DNA of 64,000 nucleotides, from assembly GCA_009869945.1 (NCBI GenBank), contig WIXG01000277.1, positions 42,841 through 106,840 of the forward strand, in the 5' to 3' direction. This DNA is from Mesaphorura yosii (Eukaryota > Arthropoda > Collembola > Poduromorpha > Tullbergiidae). Positions within the stretch are counted from its first letter, which is position 1. Every line of letters begins with the position of its first letter. Below, in pieces: positions 23,203 through 32,807 of the stretch. Under the pieces are notes generated by a model. The model was not told the origin of the DNA, made no database searches, and saw only the letters and a program-made list of their open reading frames with translations. The translations under genes were made by a program, and so were the position numbers.

Positions 23203-23814
23203 TTATCTTTTATAAGTAACTTGGTCGCCGTAGTTTGAACGACGATGACGACGACGACGACGGAGATTTGTACGCTGTCTCGGTTGTGGAAACTTTCCCA
23301 TCCATATTGCAAACCAGATTACCATATTGCCTAATATCATGGACACCGGAACCAGAGCAAACTGACCCCAGACTGGCCACTTTTGGAATGCTTCCTTGTG
23401 GTAGATACTGAAGGCAATACCAGTCCACGAGCCAATCGTAGTGGCGATTAGTGACGCCACAGCCAGAGTCCACAAGCGGGCCGTCTCGTTGATTGATTCG
23501 GAGAATTGTGCAGACACATCAGCGATCAGGTCTACATTTCGATCGAAGCAGTGGATAAACTTATCAACTGTGAGAGTTGAGGTGCTAGCGTGGAAAATAT
23601 TGTCTTTGCCTGTGCAAAGTCAAAGGAGCAAAACGGCTTGATTTATTAAGGGTCTTATCAAGGGTAAAGATAAATTGATTTTGGAAATGTACCACTTACC
23701 AATTTGCGCAATTGCTTTGAGTTCACCAACACCTGCACCGTTGCCACTGACCGTACCAGTCTGCTGCTGCTGTTGCTGCATTTCACCCGCCTGCGAGTTT
23801 GTTGAATCAGACAT
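23203..23814 (-). CDS. Small two-pass membrane protein, function unknown
   Basis: Exons 23814-23700 and 23609-23203 (90-base intron, phase 1) encode 173 aa. The N-terminus is Gln-rich (QQQQQQ) and polar. It is followed by two hydrophobic segments (about residues 90-110 and 123-145) separated by a short loop containing YHKEAFQKWPVWG, and by a strongly basic tail with an RRRRRHRR run. The layout suggests a small organelle or ER membrane protein with its basic tail in the cytosol; this is inference from hydropathy. I recognise no family. Confidence 0.65.
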
Positions 23815-24414
23815 TAACGATGAATTTTAAATGTTAAATCAACCCAAACTCAAATTATTCCAAGAGTGACCAAAATTATGGGATTCGGATTCTTGGAAAG
23901 GCTAACTAAGCAGGCACACCCACGCAGGAATCACTCACAGACAAGCTCCAGTTCGCTGAGTGGTTTGGCCACTTATTGAACTTTTAACTGACCTTTGCAT
24001 GGAGAAGACGACGCCTTGCTCCTGTCGCCACCACAAGCGATAGTTTCGGCTCGTCCTGCACAACGGCAACGGGTTTGGCTCTGGTTCGGTTGCACCAGTC
24101 GCCAACCTCAACTACAACGTCCTTATCTGGCGTAATTTGAATAATTGTCACCTCCATCGTCAGTCCTTCAGGTTTGAGGATAGACCATACCAACCAGTTT
24201 GTCGTGCGAATGCACCAATTCAAGATTCCAAACGGACAAAGGGTACAAAAATAGAATCGCCGTGGGCTAAACTCAAAAGAGTCTCAAAAGGTACACTTTT
24301 TCAGGGCACAACTTTTATTGGCATCAGCACAAACATGACGATAGGAAATTTAGGGTTTGGCATTTTGAGATTCATGCATTCAGTATTGTGCGGCAAATAC
24401 GGCGCAGTATCTTT
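23815..24414. other. Intergenic leading into IR relics
   Basis: AT-rich sequence without a convincing gene. The last ~100 bases before 24415 may be further decayed receptor sequence on the plus strand, but identity is too low to call. Confidence 0.3.
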
Positions 24415-24612
24415 GGGCCGGACGTCTCTCGAGTGGAGTACCTCGACTTCTGAGTCAGATTCCGACTGTTTCTGCAGTTGTTTCTCGGGGCAGGATTCTG
24501 TTTCTGCTGTGCGATACTACTGAGGGAGCTGACCATTGCACGCAGGCTTCCGCGTGACGCTCTTGGATTCGGAAAGGCTGCAGGCTTATCGCTTCATAAA
24601 CTTCGTGGCTGT
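24415..24612 (+). pseudogene. IR relic 1: last membrane segment
   Basis: The plus strand reads GPDVSRVEYLDF, a TGA stop at 24451-24453, then VRFRLFLQLFLGAGF. This matches the GPDLSRVEFLGF and RFRLIVKLFLEAGF segments at the fourth membrane region of the receptor at 32808-34996. Only this C-terminal piece is recognisable. Confidence 0.7.
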
Positions 24613-24935
24613 GCAGAAGGCGGTATTTTCGCTCTGACGAATGCGAAATCAATCAGTAAGAGTCCAGGTACAAGCGTAAAGCATTTCGAGCAAAAATCTT
24701 CGGCAATCGTGCAGGAAGGGACTTGATAATCTGTACTTCGTCACCTTTAGAGTTGCTAATAATACTTGCAGTTTTTGAAACACGATATTTAATTCCAAGA
24801 GTTCATGCAATCCCAAGGCAGAACTTTGTCAGCTTCATTCTTCGAATCGAAAGTCCCCAGATGACGAAAACGAATAATCGGTCAGCTTATCTTCGTCTTT
24901 GGAATGCTACCAGCGAAGTATGCGATAGGTATTTA

Positions 24936-24978
24936 GTCACGAACACCGCCACCATTTTGATACTGAAAGCTTTCACAC
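24936..24978 (+). promoter_or_regulatory. Conserved upstream block before IR relic 2
   Basis: Sequence of the form CACGAAC, a short spacer, then CCATTTTGA and CT, about 125 bases before the ATG of relic 2. The same block occurs before relic 3 (25912-25950) and, on the minus strand, before the near-intact receptor (about 35151-35120). Conservation outside the coding part suggests a promoter or enhancer element, or simply the extent of the duplicated unit. Confidence 0.45.
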
Positions 24979-25062
24979 CCGCAACTCTTCTGTTAGTCGC
25001 CGCTTTCGCGTATCGTATCCTCGTATCGAGTTCAAAGTGAAATTTTGAGGCAAAGGCATAAA

Positions 25063-25511
25063 ATGGCAAAGCTAAGTCCGTTAGGAAATCACTCAGTCAC
25101 TGTTTTGACCTCTGCAATTCTCGTTCTTGTTCTGCCATTCATGGGAAGAGTATGCTGTGGCTTTGATCTTCAACTTGGGCCTTCGGTCACCACAAACTGT
25201 CAAATCCACGTCACCCGAACCATCTTTCCGGGCCGGACATCTCGCGGGTGGAGTTCCTCGACTTCTCGCTCAGATTCCGCCTCTTTCTGCAACTGTTTCT
25301 CGGCGCAGGCTTCGGCCTCTGCTGCGGCATTCTCCTTGGTGAAATGATTTTCACTCGTCGTGCAGGAAGGCTTCTGGGCGACAATCTTCGGTTCTGGAAT
25401 TCACTGCTTATGTTTTGTGGCTGGCTTGCCCGTATAATCCGAAAGCGAAGATATCGAAGGCGGAAGATTAAGCCGATAAATCCTGGACATATAGCCATGA
25501 AAATTCATTAG
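25063..25511 (+). pseudogene. IR relic 2: N-terminus joined to C-terminus
   Basis: The ATG at 25063 opens a signal peptide-like start followed by CGFDLQLGPSVTTNCQIHV, matching the N-terminus of the receptor at 32808-34996. At about 25226-25230 the sequence jumps to GPDISRVEFLDFSLRFRL and the following membrane segment, with a change of frame. Roughly 550 residues of ligand-binding and channel domain are missing. The C-terminal piece is open to a stop at 25511 and ends in a basic tail (RKRRYRRRK). Confidence 0.75.
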
Positions 25512-25911
25512 AAAACATGTAGAAAAACAGTTTCTATAGTACAATTTTCCAGATCTCTCTTGTTCACGTGTACTTTAAGGTTCGCTAGTTAAACCCGGTT
25601 CACGGTTCACATTCATTCATAGTTTCATAGTAAGAATTAATTAATTCTCATTTTATCCTCATAATATGCTAATATTGTACCCGATTGAATAAAGCACGTT
25701 TCCCTCGTTTTCCACATTCCGTATCTCGTGTTTTATTGATTAGCCAGCCAGCTCGACTCACTAAAACAACAATTCGTGCAATGCCGAGCTTACATGAGCT
25801 CACCTGTCAACTAATTTCCTGTGAAATCCCCAGGCGTTAATAACAAATTGAGATCTATTGTCCTCTCCTCGCCTCTGATATCCTCGAAATGAACAGAACA
25901 ATGTGCTTTAG

Positions 25912-25950
25912 ACACGAACACCGCCGCCATTTGACGCTGCAAGTTTTCAC
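25912..25950 (+). promoter_or_regulatory. Conserved upstream block before IR relic 3
   Basis: Second plus-strand copy of the CACGAAC...CCATTT-GACGCT block, about 115 bases before the ATG at 26028. It matches the blocks at 24936 and, on the minus strand, 35120-35151. Confidence 0.45.
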
Positions 25951-26027
25951 GTTTTTTAAAGTCCAAGTCAAATCGTTAAATGTATTTGCTAAAGTCAGAG
26001 TCACAGCCAAGTTGAAAAGGTACAAAA

Positions 26028-26482
26028 ATGGACAGTTTAACAGTGATTAAAAACTCTTTTAACATTCTCACTCTCATTACTGATTGTGAGAATTTGTTAT
26101 GGTTTCGATTTTCACCTTGGCCCCTCCTTGGCATCGAATTGTCTAATCCACGTCAGCGACGCAAATTTGACCGTGCACAGATTTCAGCATGGTGCAGGCA
26201 CTCCTGCACGACAGCCAGCATTATGGGTGTGTGTGGACGGTAGCCAACAAATACCTCGAGTACGACGACCTGACATTTTGGAGACACGCCACCCAACACT
26301 ACCGGAGCTCGGAAGAAGTTGGTGGCAGATTCTTCGTGTACTTCTTGCGTGAAGATCTTGTCAGCGGCCTGTTTCCACCCCATCTCTTGGCGGTCAAGAA
26401 TGCGCTGATTAAGTTTTTCGGCTGGCTACAGCGAAAAAAATTCCCTTGCAGCGGGCAGATAGCACCCATTGAATACTACTAA
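26028..26482 (+). pseudogene. IR relic 3: N-terminal domain joined to cytoplasmic tail
   Basis: The ATG at 26028 starts a signal peptide-like segment (ILTLIT). Two frame changes then pass through GFDFHLGPSLASNCLIHV and ALLHDSQHYGCVWTV, all matching the N-terminal domain of the 32808-34996 receptor, up to EVGGRFFVYFLRED. Near 26360 it jumps to a segment resembling the C-terminal cytoplasmic helix (NALIKFFGWLQR against NALLKLCHRLMG). The channel domain is absent. The deletion breakpoints differ from relic 2. Confidence 0.7.
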
Positions 26483-26715
26483 AGAAAATTGCGGTACGGT
26501 CTTCCGTGATGCGCTGGGCTGATCTGCGAGTCTTTCACAATCAGGCTCCTGATTGACGATTAACTGACCGTACTTATCTATTGCCTGTATGTTTTTGAAA
26601 CCTGATAAGCGAAGGTCAGAGATCGAGAACAAGAAGTAGCACAACTCAACTCTAAACGTCAATCATTCAACTCACAGGCAGTTAATTGACAGTCAGCCGC
26701 TCGCATTTGTGTGCT

Positions 26716-28303
26716 ATGGCATCGTCAAGCATAAATAGAAACGGCTCGGAGGCTCCAGCTCCGGCGCTCCGCATCGACCAGTTGATTGACAAAGTGAAAG
26801 GATGTATCTTCGGTAAGCAGCAGCCATTCCATTTCGTTAGGAATTCAACATTCTCACCATTCTTCATTCGCATTCTATGTCGAAGGGGCCGCGCTGGGCG
26901 ACGCATTCGGCCTGGCGACCGAATTCATGACGAAAAACGAGGCCAGGCGTTTCTACGGACTCGGACCGATAAAGTTCGGGCAGGAAGACGGGTTTCCGTT
27001 CGTGAGGGATGCATTTCGAATTGGCTGGCAAGAGAACGACTTCACGGACGATACAGATCAAATGCTGCTGCTGCTAAACAGCGCTCTGGAGACAGACGGA
27101 ATCGTGAACCCCCGTCACTTTGCGTTCAGGCTCCACGAATGGGCGACGAATGGCTTCCCGGAGCTGGACAAGCCGTCATGCGGCATTGGATTCACAATCG
27201 GTTCGACGATCACGCACTCCGACTTCAGAAGCGACCCTCACCACGCCTCCTACCTGGTGTGGAACGAAGGAGGACGCGAGTCGGCGTCGAACGGCGCTGT
27301 AATGCGGACCTCTGCGCTTGGGATCGTCCACTTTCAGGATGAAGAACGCGTGGTGGAGAATGCGATCAACGCGGCGAAGGTCACGCATGCGGATCCGAGG
27401 TCGGTGGCCTGCGCCGTGATTGTTTCTGTTCTGATTTCGAGACTGCTCCGTGAATCGGCCCAGAATCAGGCGCCTCTTCCCATCGACAGGAAAAGAATTG
27501 CTGAATTGCTCACACAAGGCAGCGGCCAAGAAACTGCTCGATCACATCGTCACGATGAACATCAGACGCCTGTGCCAGCTCTTAAATCTTTGAAAACCTT
27601 GTCTATTGAAAGAAGACTTGCCAGCGCCAGGCTTGTGGCGTTATTCAACCGCTTTAAGGAGCTGGGAGGGGCCAAAGAGGAATGGGGCCCGTACCAGCTG
27701 GCAAATCCCGTGCATAAATTCAGCGAGGACTTGGCTCGAGACCCAGACCCGCGGATTCAGAACCCTGTTTCAGTGTCGGTGGAAGCAAGACTCGCAACGA
27801 GCAGCATGGACTCGCTCGGATCGGATCCTGAGATGACCCGAATTATCAGTGAGGTCGTGAACGACTACAAGTTCATGTTGACGGATAACGAATTCTGTCC
27901 AAGCCCAAGCAAGGACAAGGAGGGAGCTGTGGCTGTTTCTGATTTTATCCGCGAGATGGAGTTCTACAGTTCCGTGAATTCCCTCACGCTGAGCCAACTG
28001 CATCGAGGCTGGGCAGAAACGAACAGAGACATTGGCTACTCCCTCAAATGTCTCGGCTACGGACTGTACTGCTCATCCCGGGCGATCCCTCCCGGCACGC
28101 CCCCGTCCACATTCTTCAAATCGATCATGACTGAACTGGCGCTGGAGGGAGGCGATGCGGACACAAACGGAGCCGTCGCCGGCTCCATCCTAGGCTGTCG
28201 ATTGGGAATGCACGGTTTGCCAGTCGAGTGGACGACCGGCTTGAGGCACGTAGAGTACTTGAATGAGGTGACCAATCGACTTGTAAAATTTGTACTTCAA
28301 TGA
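26716..28303 (+). CDS. ADP-ribosylglycohydrolase family protein
   Basis: Exons 26716-26812 and 26886-28303 (73-base intron, phase 1) encode 504 aa. It carries the ADP-ribosyl-glycohydrolase fold signatures: GCIFGAALGDAFG at the start, the metal-binding TDDTDQM, NGAVMRTSALGI, HADPRSVACAVIVSVLISRL, and the C-terminal metal ligands in GGDADTNGAVAGSILG. All the Asp/Thr residues expected to hold two Mg2+ ions are present, so it should be active in removing ADP-ribose from proteins or small molecules, probably in the cytosol as no targeting signal is seen. It is longer than ARH1/ARH3 because of a roughly 100-residue insertion (about residues 215-320). AATAAA at 28326-28331 follows. The overall layout resembles the large fungal/bacterial branch, so lateral origin is possible but unproven. 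Confidence 0.88.
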
Positions 28304-28828
28304 TTTTTGTACTAATGAACGAATGAATAAAGCAGAATTAGAATTACCTTTAATTAAAGCAAGATAGACTTTAACTACATCTTGTTTGTTGCAGTTGGTT
28401 GAAGGGTCGAGGTATTTGCCCGCGAGGCGAAAGGCTTCTCACCTACAGGAAGAGAAGAACAAAGACACGCAGTGCGAGAACAGAGCGGAATGAGCCTTCG
28501 AAGAACTTGATGGTCATGATATTTGTAATTTGATCCCATTATTTATTGCGGTTTCTCCCTCGCCTTCTGGATTGAATGAAGAAATAATTTTATTAACTGA
28601 ATCACGTACTTGGCATGAAATCAAGTACCTGCAAAAGCTGGTACTTGCAAGTGCAGGAACTTGCACATGCAAGTACTTGAAAATACAGGATCCTGCAAAA
28701 GTGTCCTTGTCCACAATCCCTCCTAATAATAAGCAACAGCAAAGATAGTGGGCAAGAGGAGAGTGTTCCAGTGCAGATGATAATTTACATTTCATGTCTT
28801 TTAGTACGATAGTGGCCTGCACATAGAA
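28304..28828. repeat. Spacer with short internal direct and inverted repeats
   Basis: Between about 28620 and 28700 the words AGTACCTGC, GTACTTGCAAGTGCAGG, AACTTGCACATGCAAGTAC and CAGGATCCTGC repeat and pair with each other, giving a compact imperfect inverted-repeat block. The rest is unremarkable 3'-flank of two converging genes. Confidence 0.45.
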
Positions 28829-30782
28829 TTACACAAGATATTCGACAGATAATGGTAGGGGTTGATATTTCTTCGCATCCATCGCGATTCCCATTTCGTC
28901 CGTTCTCCCGCTGAATTCAAACTTTGAAGGATCCAGCTTTCTTGTTCTCAGCCAATAGCACGTGTTCGACTTGGGCCAGAATAGTCCGTGACCTCTTTCA
29001 TTCAGCAACCACGTAGAAGTCACTCCCGGCGGTTCGGCCTGCATGTAAACTCTTTTCTGCTCACCCACCCGAATCTCCTCCATGCTCTCGGCCTGGGCGG
29101 AGGGTCGAACGCGAATGCTAGCTGCGTCTAGCTTCATGAGTTCCCGCAGCGCATTCACGACGAATGTGACCTGGCACTCGATCATAAACAACGCGCTCCC
29201 ATGACCGTTGCCCTGCAATAAAAGTAAATACGATCACATGAGCCATTCAGACTGGCCACTGGCGTTGATGCGTGTCGACTTACACCATTCGGCCCGACGA
29301 GGAAGAAGAGATTCGGAGCTTCAGCGCACGTGACTCCGTAGAATGTCTTTTGGCGGTCCAACTTCCACATCTGCCAAATGTCGATCCCTCCCGCGCCCGT
29401 GATGTGAAGTGAACCAAGATCAAGGACTTTGAACCCAGTGCACAAAATCAGGACCTTCCACATTCGGAAACCCGGCTTGATGCACTCAACTCATTCAAAA
29501 TATTAATTTCTGAGACTCACGTCCAGGTGATCCGACCTTCCATCCTTCGTCACGACGTTTTGACCTTCGACCCTTGACACGGGGCTCCGATTGAGCTCCA
29601 CATTCGATCTATTGTACGTTTTGTAGTACTCGTCGTATCCAAGGGCCGGAATTTTGAATCACAGCGTGTACCTCGGCGTGAGCAGCTTCTGCAGCTCTTT
29701 GTTTTTGACGTTACTCCATATTTGAAACTTGGCGACGAGGTTAGCTGCAACGCATGGAAATGAAATGAAATCCTTGGCCGGCGGCCCTTCAGATCACTCG
29801 CAGAAGATATGAACCTGTCTTGTTCCTGAAGTCTCCCTCATCGTACGCTCCTAGCACAAATATATCGGCGCCAAGAAAGAGAAGTGCACGAATGGCCCAC
29901 ATAATGCATGGCATCAGTGTGAACAGAAATTTAAAAATCCATGACAACGACAGTTGAAATTTTTTAAGAACGTGATTGGGCTCCCGCATGTAAACAATCA
30001 GTTTCTTGACCTTTGGCGCTATTTCAGGGATGACCTGAACACCCGAAGAACTCGTGCCGACCACCCCAACAACCTGGTTCTCCAGTTTGATGTTGGAGTC
30101 CCACTCGGCCGAGTGCATTTTGGGACCGGAGAAGTTTTCAAACACTGGTGGGAAATTTGGCGTGCTTAGTGCACCATTGCCTAGGATTCTAACGCAAAAA
30201 CATTTAGTAAAATCTGAATCGGACGCACCACACACGCCTTTCCTGTATCAACCTACACGATATTAAACTCGTGAACTCTTTCTTCATTCGTTTTGACGTC
30301 CTTTGTCGTCACGAACCAGATTTTTGAATCCTCATTCCAGCGGAGTGACTCCACGGTCGTCCCGAACTGAGCGTATTTGTAGATGTCGTACTTGGACGCA
30401 GTATCTTTAATGTACGCCCAGATTTCGTCTCGGTTGGGGAAGAGTTTGGACCAACCTGCGAGAGCGAGAAACCACAAGAATGCACGACTTAATAAATTCT
30501 GCGATACGCGATACACTCCGCAGTCCGAGTCAAACCTGGATTTTGAGCGAAGGAGTAGCTGTACAGGATGCCAGGGATGTCCACCTGGCATCCTGGGTAC
30601 GTGTTGGCCAGCCAAACTCCACCGACGTCGTGCGCCTTCTCGAACATGACGAAATTCGTGTGACCCAACTGCCTTTTCAGTTGGATTGCTGCGCAAACGC
30701 CCGACAGTCCTGCCCCGACGATGCAAACGCGCGGGGTCGACCCGTCAGGGTACGTGCAAGTGCTGGAACTTGTGGAACACAT
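28829..30782 (-). pseudogene. Baeyer-Villiger/FMO-type flavin monooxygenase with in-frame stop
   Basis: Six exons (30782-30536, 30455-30257, 30188-29815, 29744-29521, 29454-29284, 29212-28829) join in phase into 533 codons, the normal family length. Family features are present in order: FAD-binding VCIVGAGLSG, the NADPH-domain GVVGTSSSG, the fingerprint FSGPKMHSAEWD, then LILCTGF and PNLFFLVGPNGNGHGS. In exon 4 the frame fixed by both flanking splice phases meets TGA at 29661-29659, where relatives have Gly before the conserved Cys (TPRYTL, stop, FK). The following codon also departs from the family (Phe for Cys), so a simple sequencing error is less likely than decay. If the stop were read through, the product would be a cytosolic or ER oxygenase inserting oxygen next to ketones or at heteroatoms. 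A partial second copy lies at 31427-31935. Confidence 0.75.
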
Positions 30783-31426
30783 GATTAGTTGTCACTTGTA
30801 GCAAAAATGCTTGCTGACTACGAGTCTACCTAGTTTTATACAAAGTCCTCACGTGCATTGTGAAATCTTGCAGGGAGAGGCACAACTGGCAACCCAAATT
30901 GCGACACAAACACCAACGGGAATTTACATCTTGTAACACAGTTCTGACTATGTGGAGCAAGATTGAGGAACGGCCCTGATGTGAAAAATCATATGAGCAC
31001 GGAAAAAAGAGAATTCCAAATTACAGCCGACGGAATGCGCCAAAATGCTATTCCATTTAATAATTATCATTTCAATAATTATGCTCCGTTTGCCTTGCCT
31101 TAGTCTTTGGCTCCGATGATTTCTGATGATAATATCTGTAATTTCTGAATTTGGAGCAAGCTGCATGCGTTGAAAGTCTTTCGACACTCGAGTGGAATAG
31201 TTTGAATAGATCGCACGTCTCAGTAAATGTGGGAAGAATTGAAATTCCCGTCCCGGCTCCCACACGAAGTATAAATTAACTGGAGTTGAGAGGCGAGGAA
31301 AGTGTTCTAGCATTTTGTAGTTCATTCAAACCGGAAAGTATTTAATCAATTTCGCAATACATTGTATAAATTCTCAGTATTTTTAATGGTCGATGGCTTA
31401 TACTACGATAGGCAAAGCAAGGCACG
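30783..31426. other. Intergenic between monooxygenase copies
   Basis: AT-rich upstream flank of the monooxygenase. No gene or repeat is recognised. Confidence 0.4.
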
Positions 31427-31935
31427 TTATTTATTACATTCACAAAACACCTTTTCAATAGATGTCGGTCGATATTTGCCAGAATCAATCGTCACCATGT
31501 TTCCACATTGCGTACTGTCAAATTCAAACTTAACAGGGTCCAGTCTTCTCGTCCTCAGCCAATAGGACGTGCACGACTTGGGCCAGATTAAAGGGTGCCC
31601 ATTCTCACCCAGAAACCGCGTTGACACGCCTGACGGCCTAGGCTGCATGTACACCATAATCACGAATCTCGGCCATTCTCTCGGCTTGCGCTGAGTGCCG
31701 AACGCGAATGCTGGCGGCAACTCTCTTCAAGAGTTCCCGCAGTGCGTGCACGATGAACGTGACGTGAGATTCGGCCATAAATAGTACGTTCGCATTGATC
31801 TAAGCGATCATATATAAATGGCACACTAATCAAAGGGCGTTGGAGTTCAGAGTTCGGTCTAGAAATAGTTGTGGTCTTAACGTTCTCGTTCGGTCCGAGG
31901 AGAAAGAAGAAGTTGGGTGCTTCAGAAGCTCCCAA
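31427..31935 (-). pseudogene. Partial copy of the monooxygenase (last two exons)
   Basis: The minus strand reads EAPNFFFLLGPNENV, then ALRELLKRVAASIRVRHSAQ, then after a frame change LIWPKSCTSYWLRTRRLDP. These match exons 5-6 of the gene at 28829-30782 (EAPNLFFLVGPNG; ALRELMKLDAASIRVRPSAQ; LFWPKSNTCYWLRTRKLDP). The frameshift and the missing first four exons make it a relic of a tandem duplicate. Confidence 0.75.
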
Positions 31936-31949
31936 AGGGTTCCGATAAG

Positions 31950-32085
31950 TCTGAGAGCACGGACTCGGAATCGGTTTTGAAAGGATCCGAATCTTTAAAC
32001 CAGACTCGGACTCGATAGATAAAAAAGTTTCTAGACCCGGATTCGGACACGAACTCGGACTTGAAGCTTCGGCTCCTCGAAAGTA
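31950..32085. repeat. Degenerate TCGGAC/TCGGA minisatellite-like tract
   Basis: ACTCGGA, ATTCGGA and GACTCG units recur irregularly across about 130 bases. They are too diverged for a clean period. Confidence 0.35.
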
Positions 32086-32164
32086 GTTCCAAGAAATGCA
32101 TTTTCAAAGACAATCCAGAATAATTTATTTATTCAGTGTATAAGAATCGCATGTAAAGTTAGTT

Positions 32165-32460
32165 TCCAAACATTTTCTCAATAAGAACACTTTGTAATTT
32201 GGACGGGCAACCGGACTGAATCAGGAATCTACGACTACTGGAATGGAAATGATCACTACCTGCGAGATTTACTCGCGATTCATAAAAACGGAACGCTCGA
32301 GGATTGGAAGCTCGACTTTCTGCGCCTGACACCAAACGCCTGGATTTCCTTGACTTTTCGCTCAGATTTCGCGCCTTTCTGCAGCTGTTGTTGGGCGGCG
32401 GCGGCGGAATCTCCTTTGGAGAGATTTGCTGGGTTGGGCGGATTCCAGCAGACTTAATTG
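32165..32460 (+). pseudogene. IR relic 4: C-terminal part, inverted relative to the near-intact copy
   Basis: The plus strand reads ESGIYDYWNGNDHYLRDLL, then after a frame change LDFLDFSLRFRAFLQLLLGG. These match ESGIPLFRDRNDNYLTNLF and VEFLGFSLRFRLIVKLFLEA of the receptor at 32808-34996, which lies next door on the opposite strand. About 95 residues before and through the last membrane segment are preserved. Confidence 0.65.
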
Positions 32461-32807
32461 GACTAAGACGCATTAGCATAAAGGACACAAAGAAACTTTT
32501 ATCAGTGCTAAAATGGTCTTGGCTCGAAAGAACATTTTGTAATTGCGGTATATCTTGATTCTTATGAATGCGTATTTAAAATGCGAAATACCTCGTGAAA
32601 TAACCAAATCGCGTGCTTCATGAAGGCTGATGATAGCAAAATCAATATTCCGAAACGTCTGTAAGCATTTCCCAAGGCGTTTCATTCTCGAAACAAAATG
32701 GAATTCCGAGATTCGAATATCCTCTATGGTCATTAAGTTTCATTTTATTGCGATTCTTTTCTAACTTTTCTAACGCTTCTTACTTCTAACCTGAATAACA
32801 TGTCCTT

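Noticed and set aside
29659-29661. Selenocysteine at the in-frame TGA of the monooxygenase
   Set aside because: The TGA replaces the Gly before the conserved Cys, not the Cys itself, and this family has no selenoproteins.
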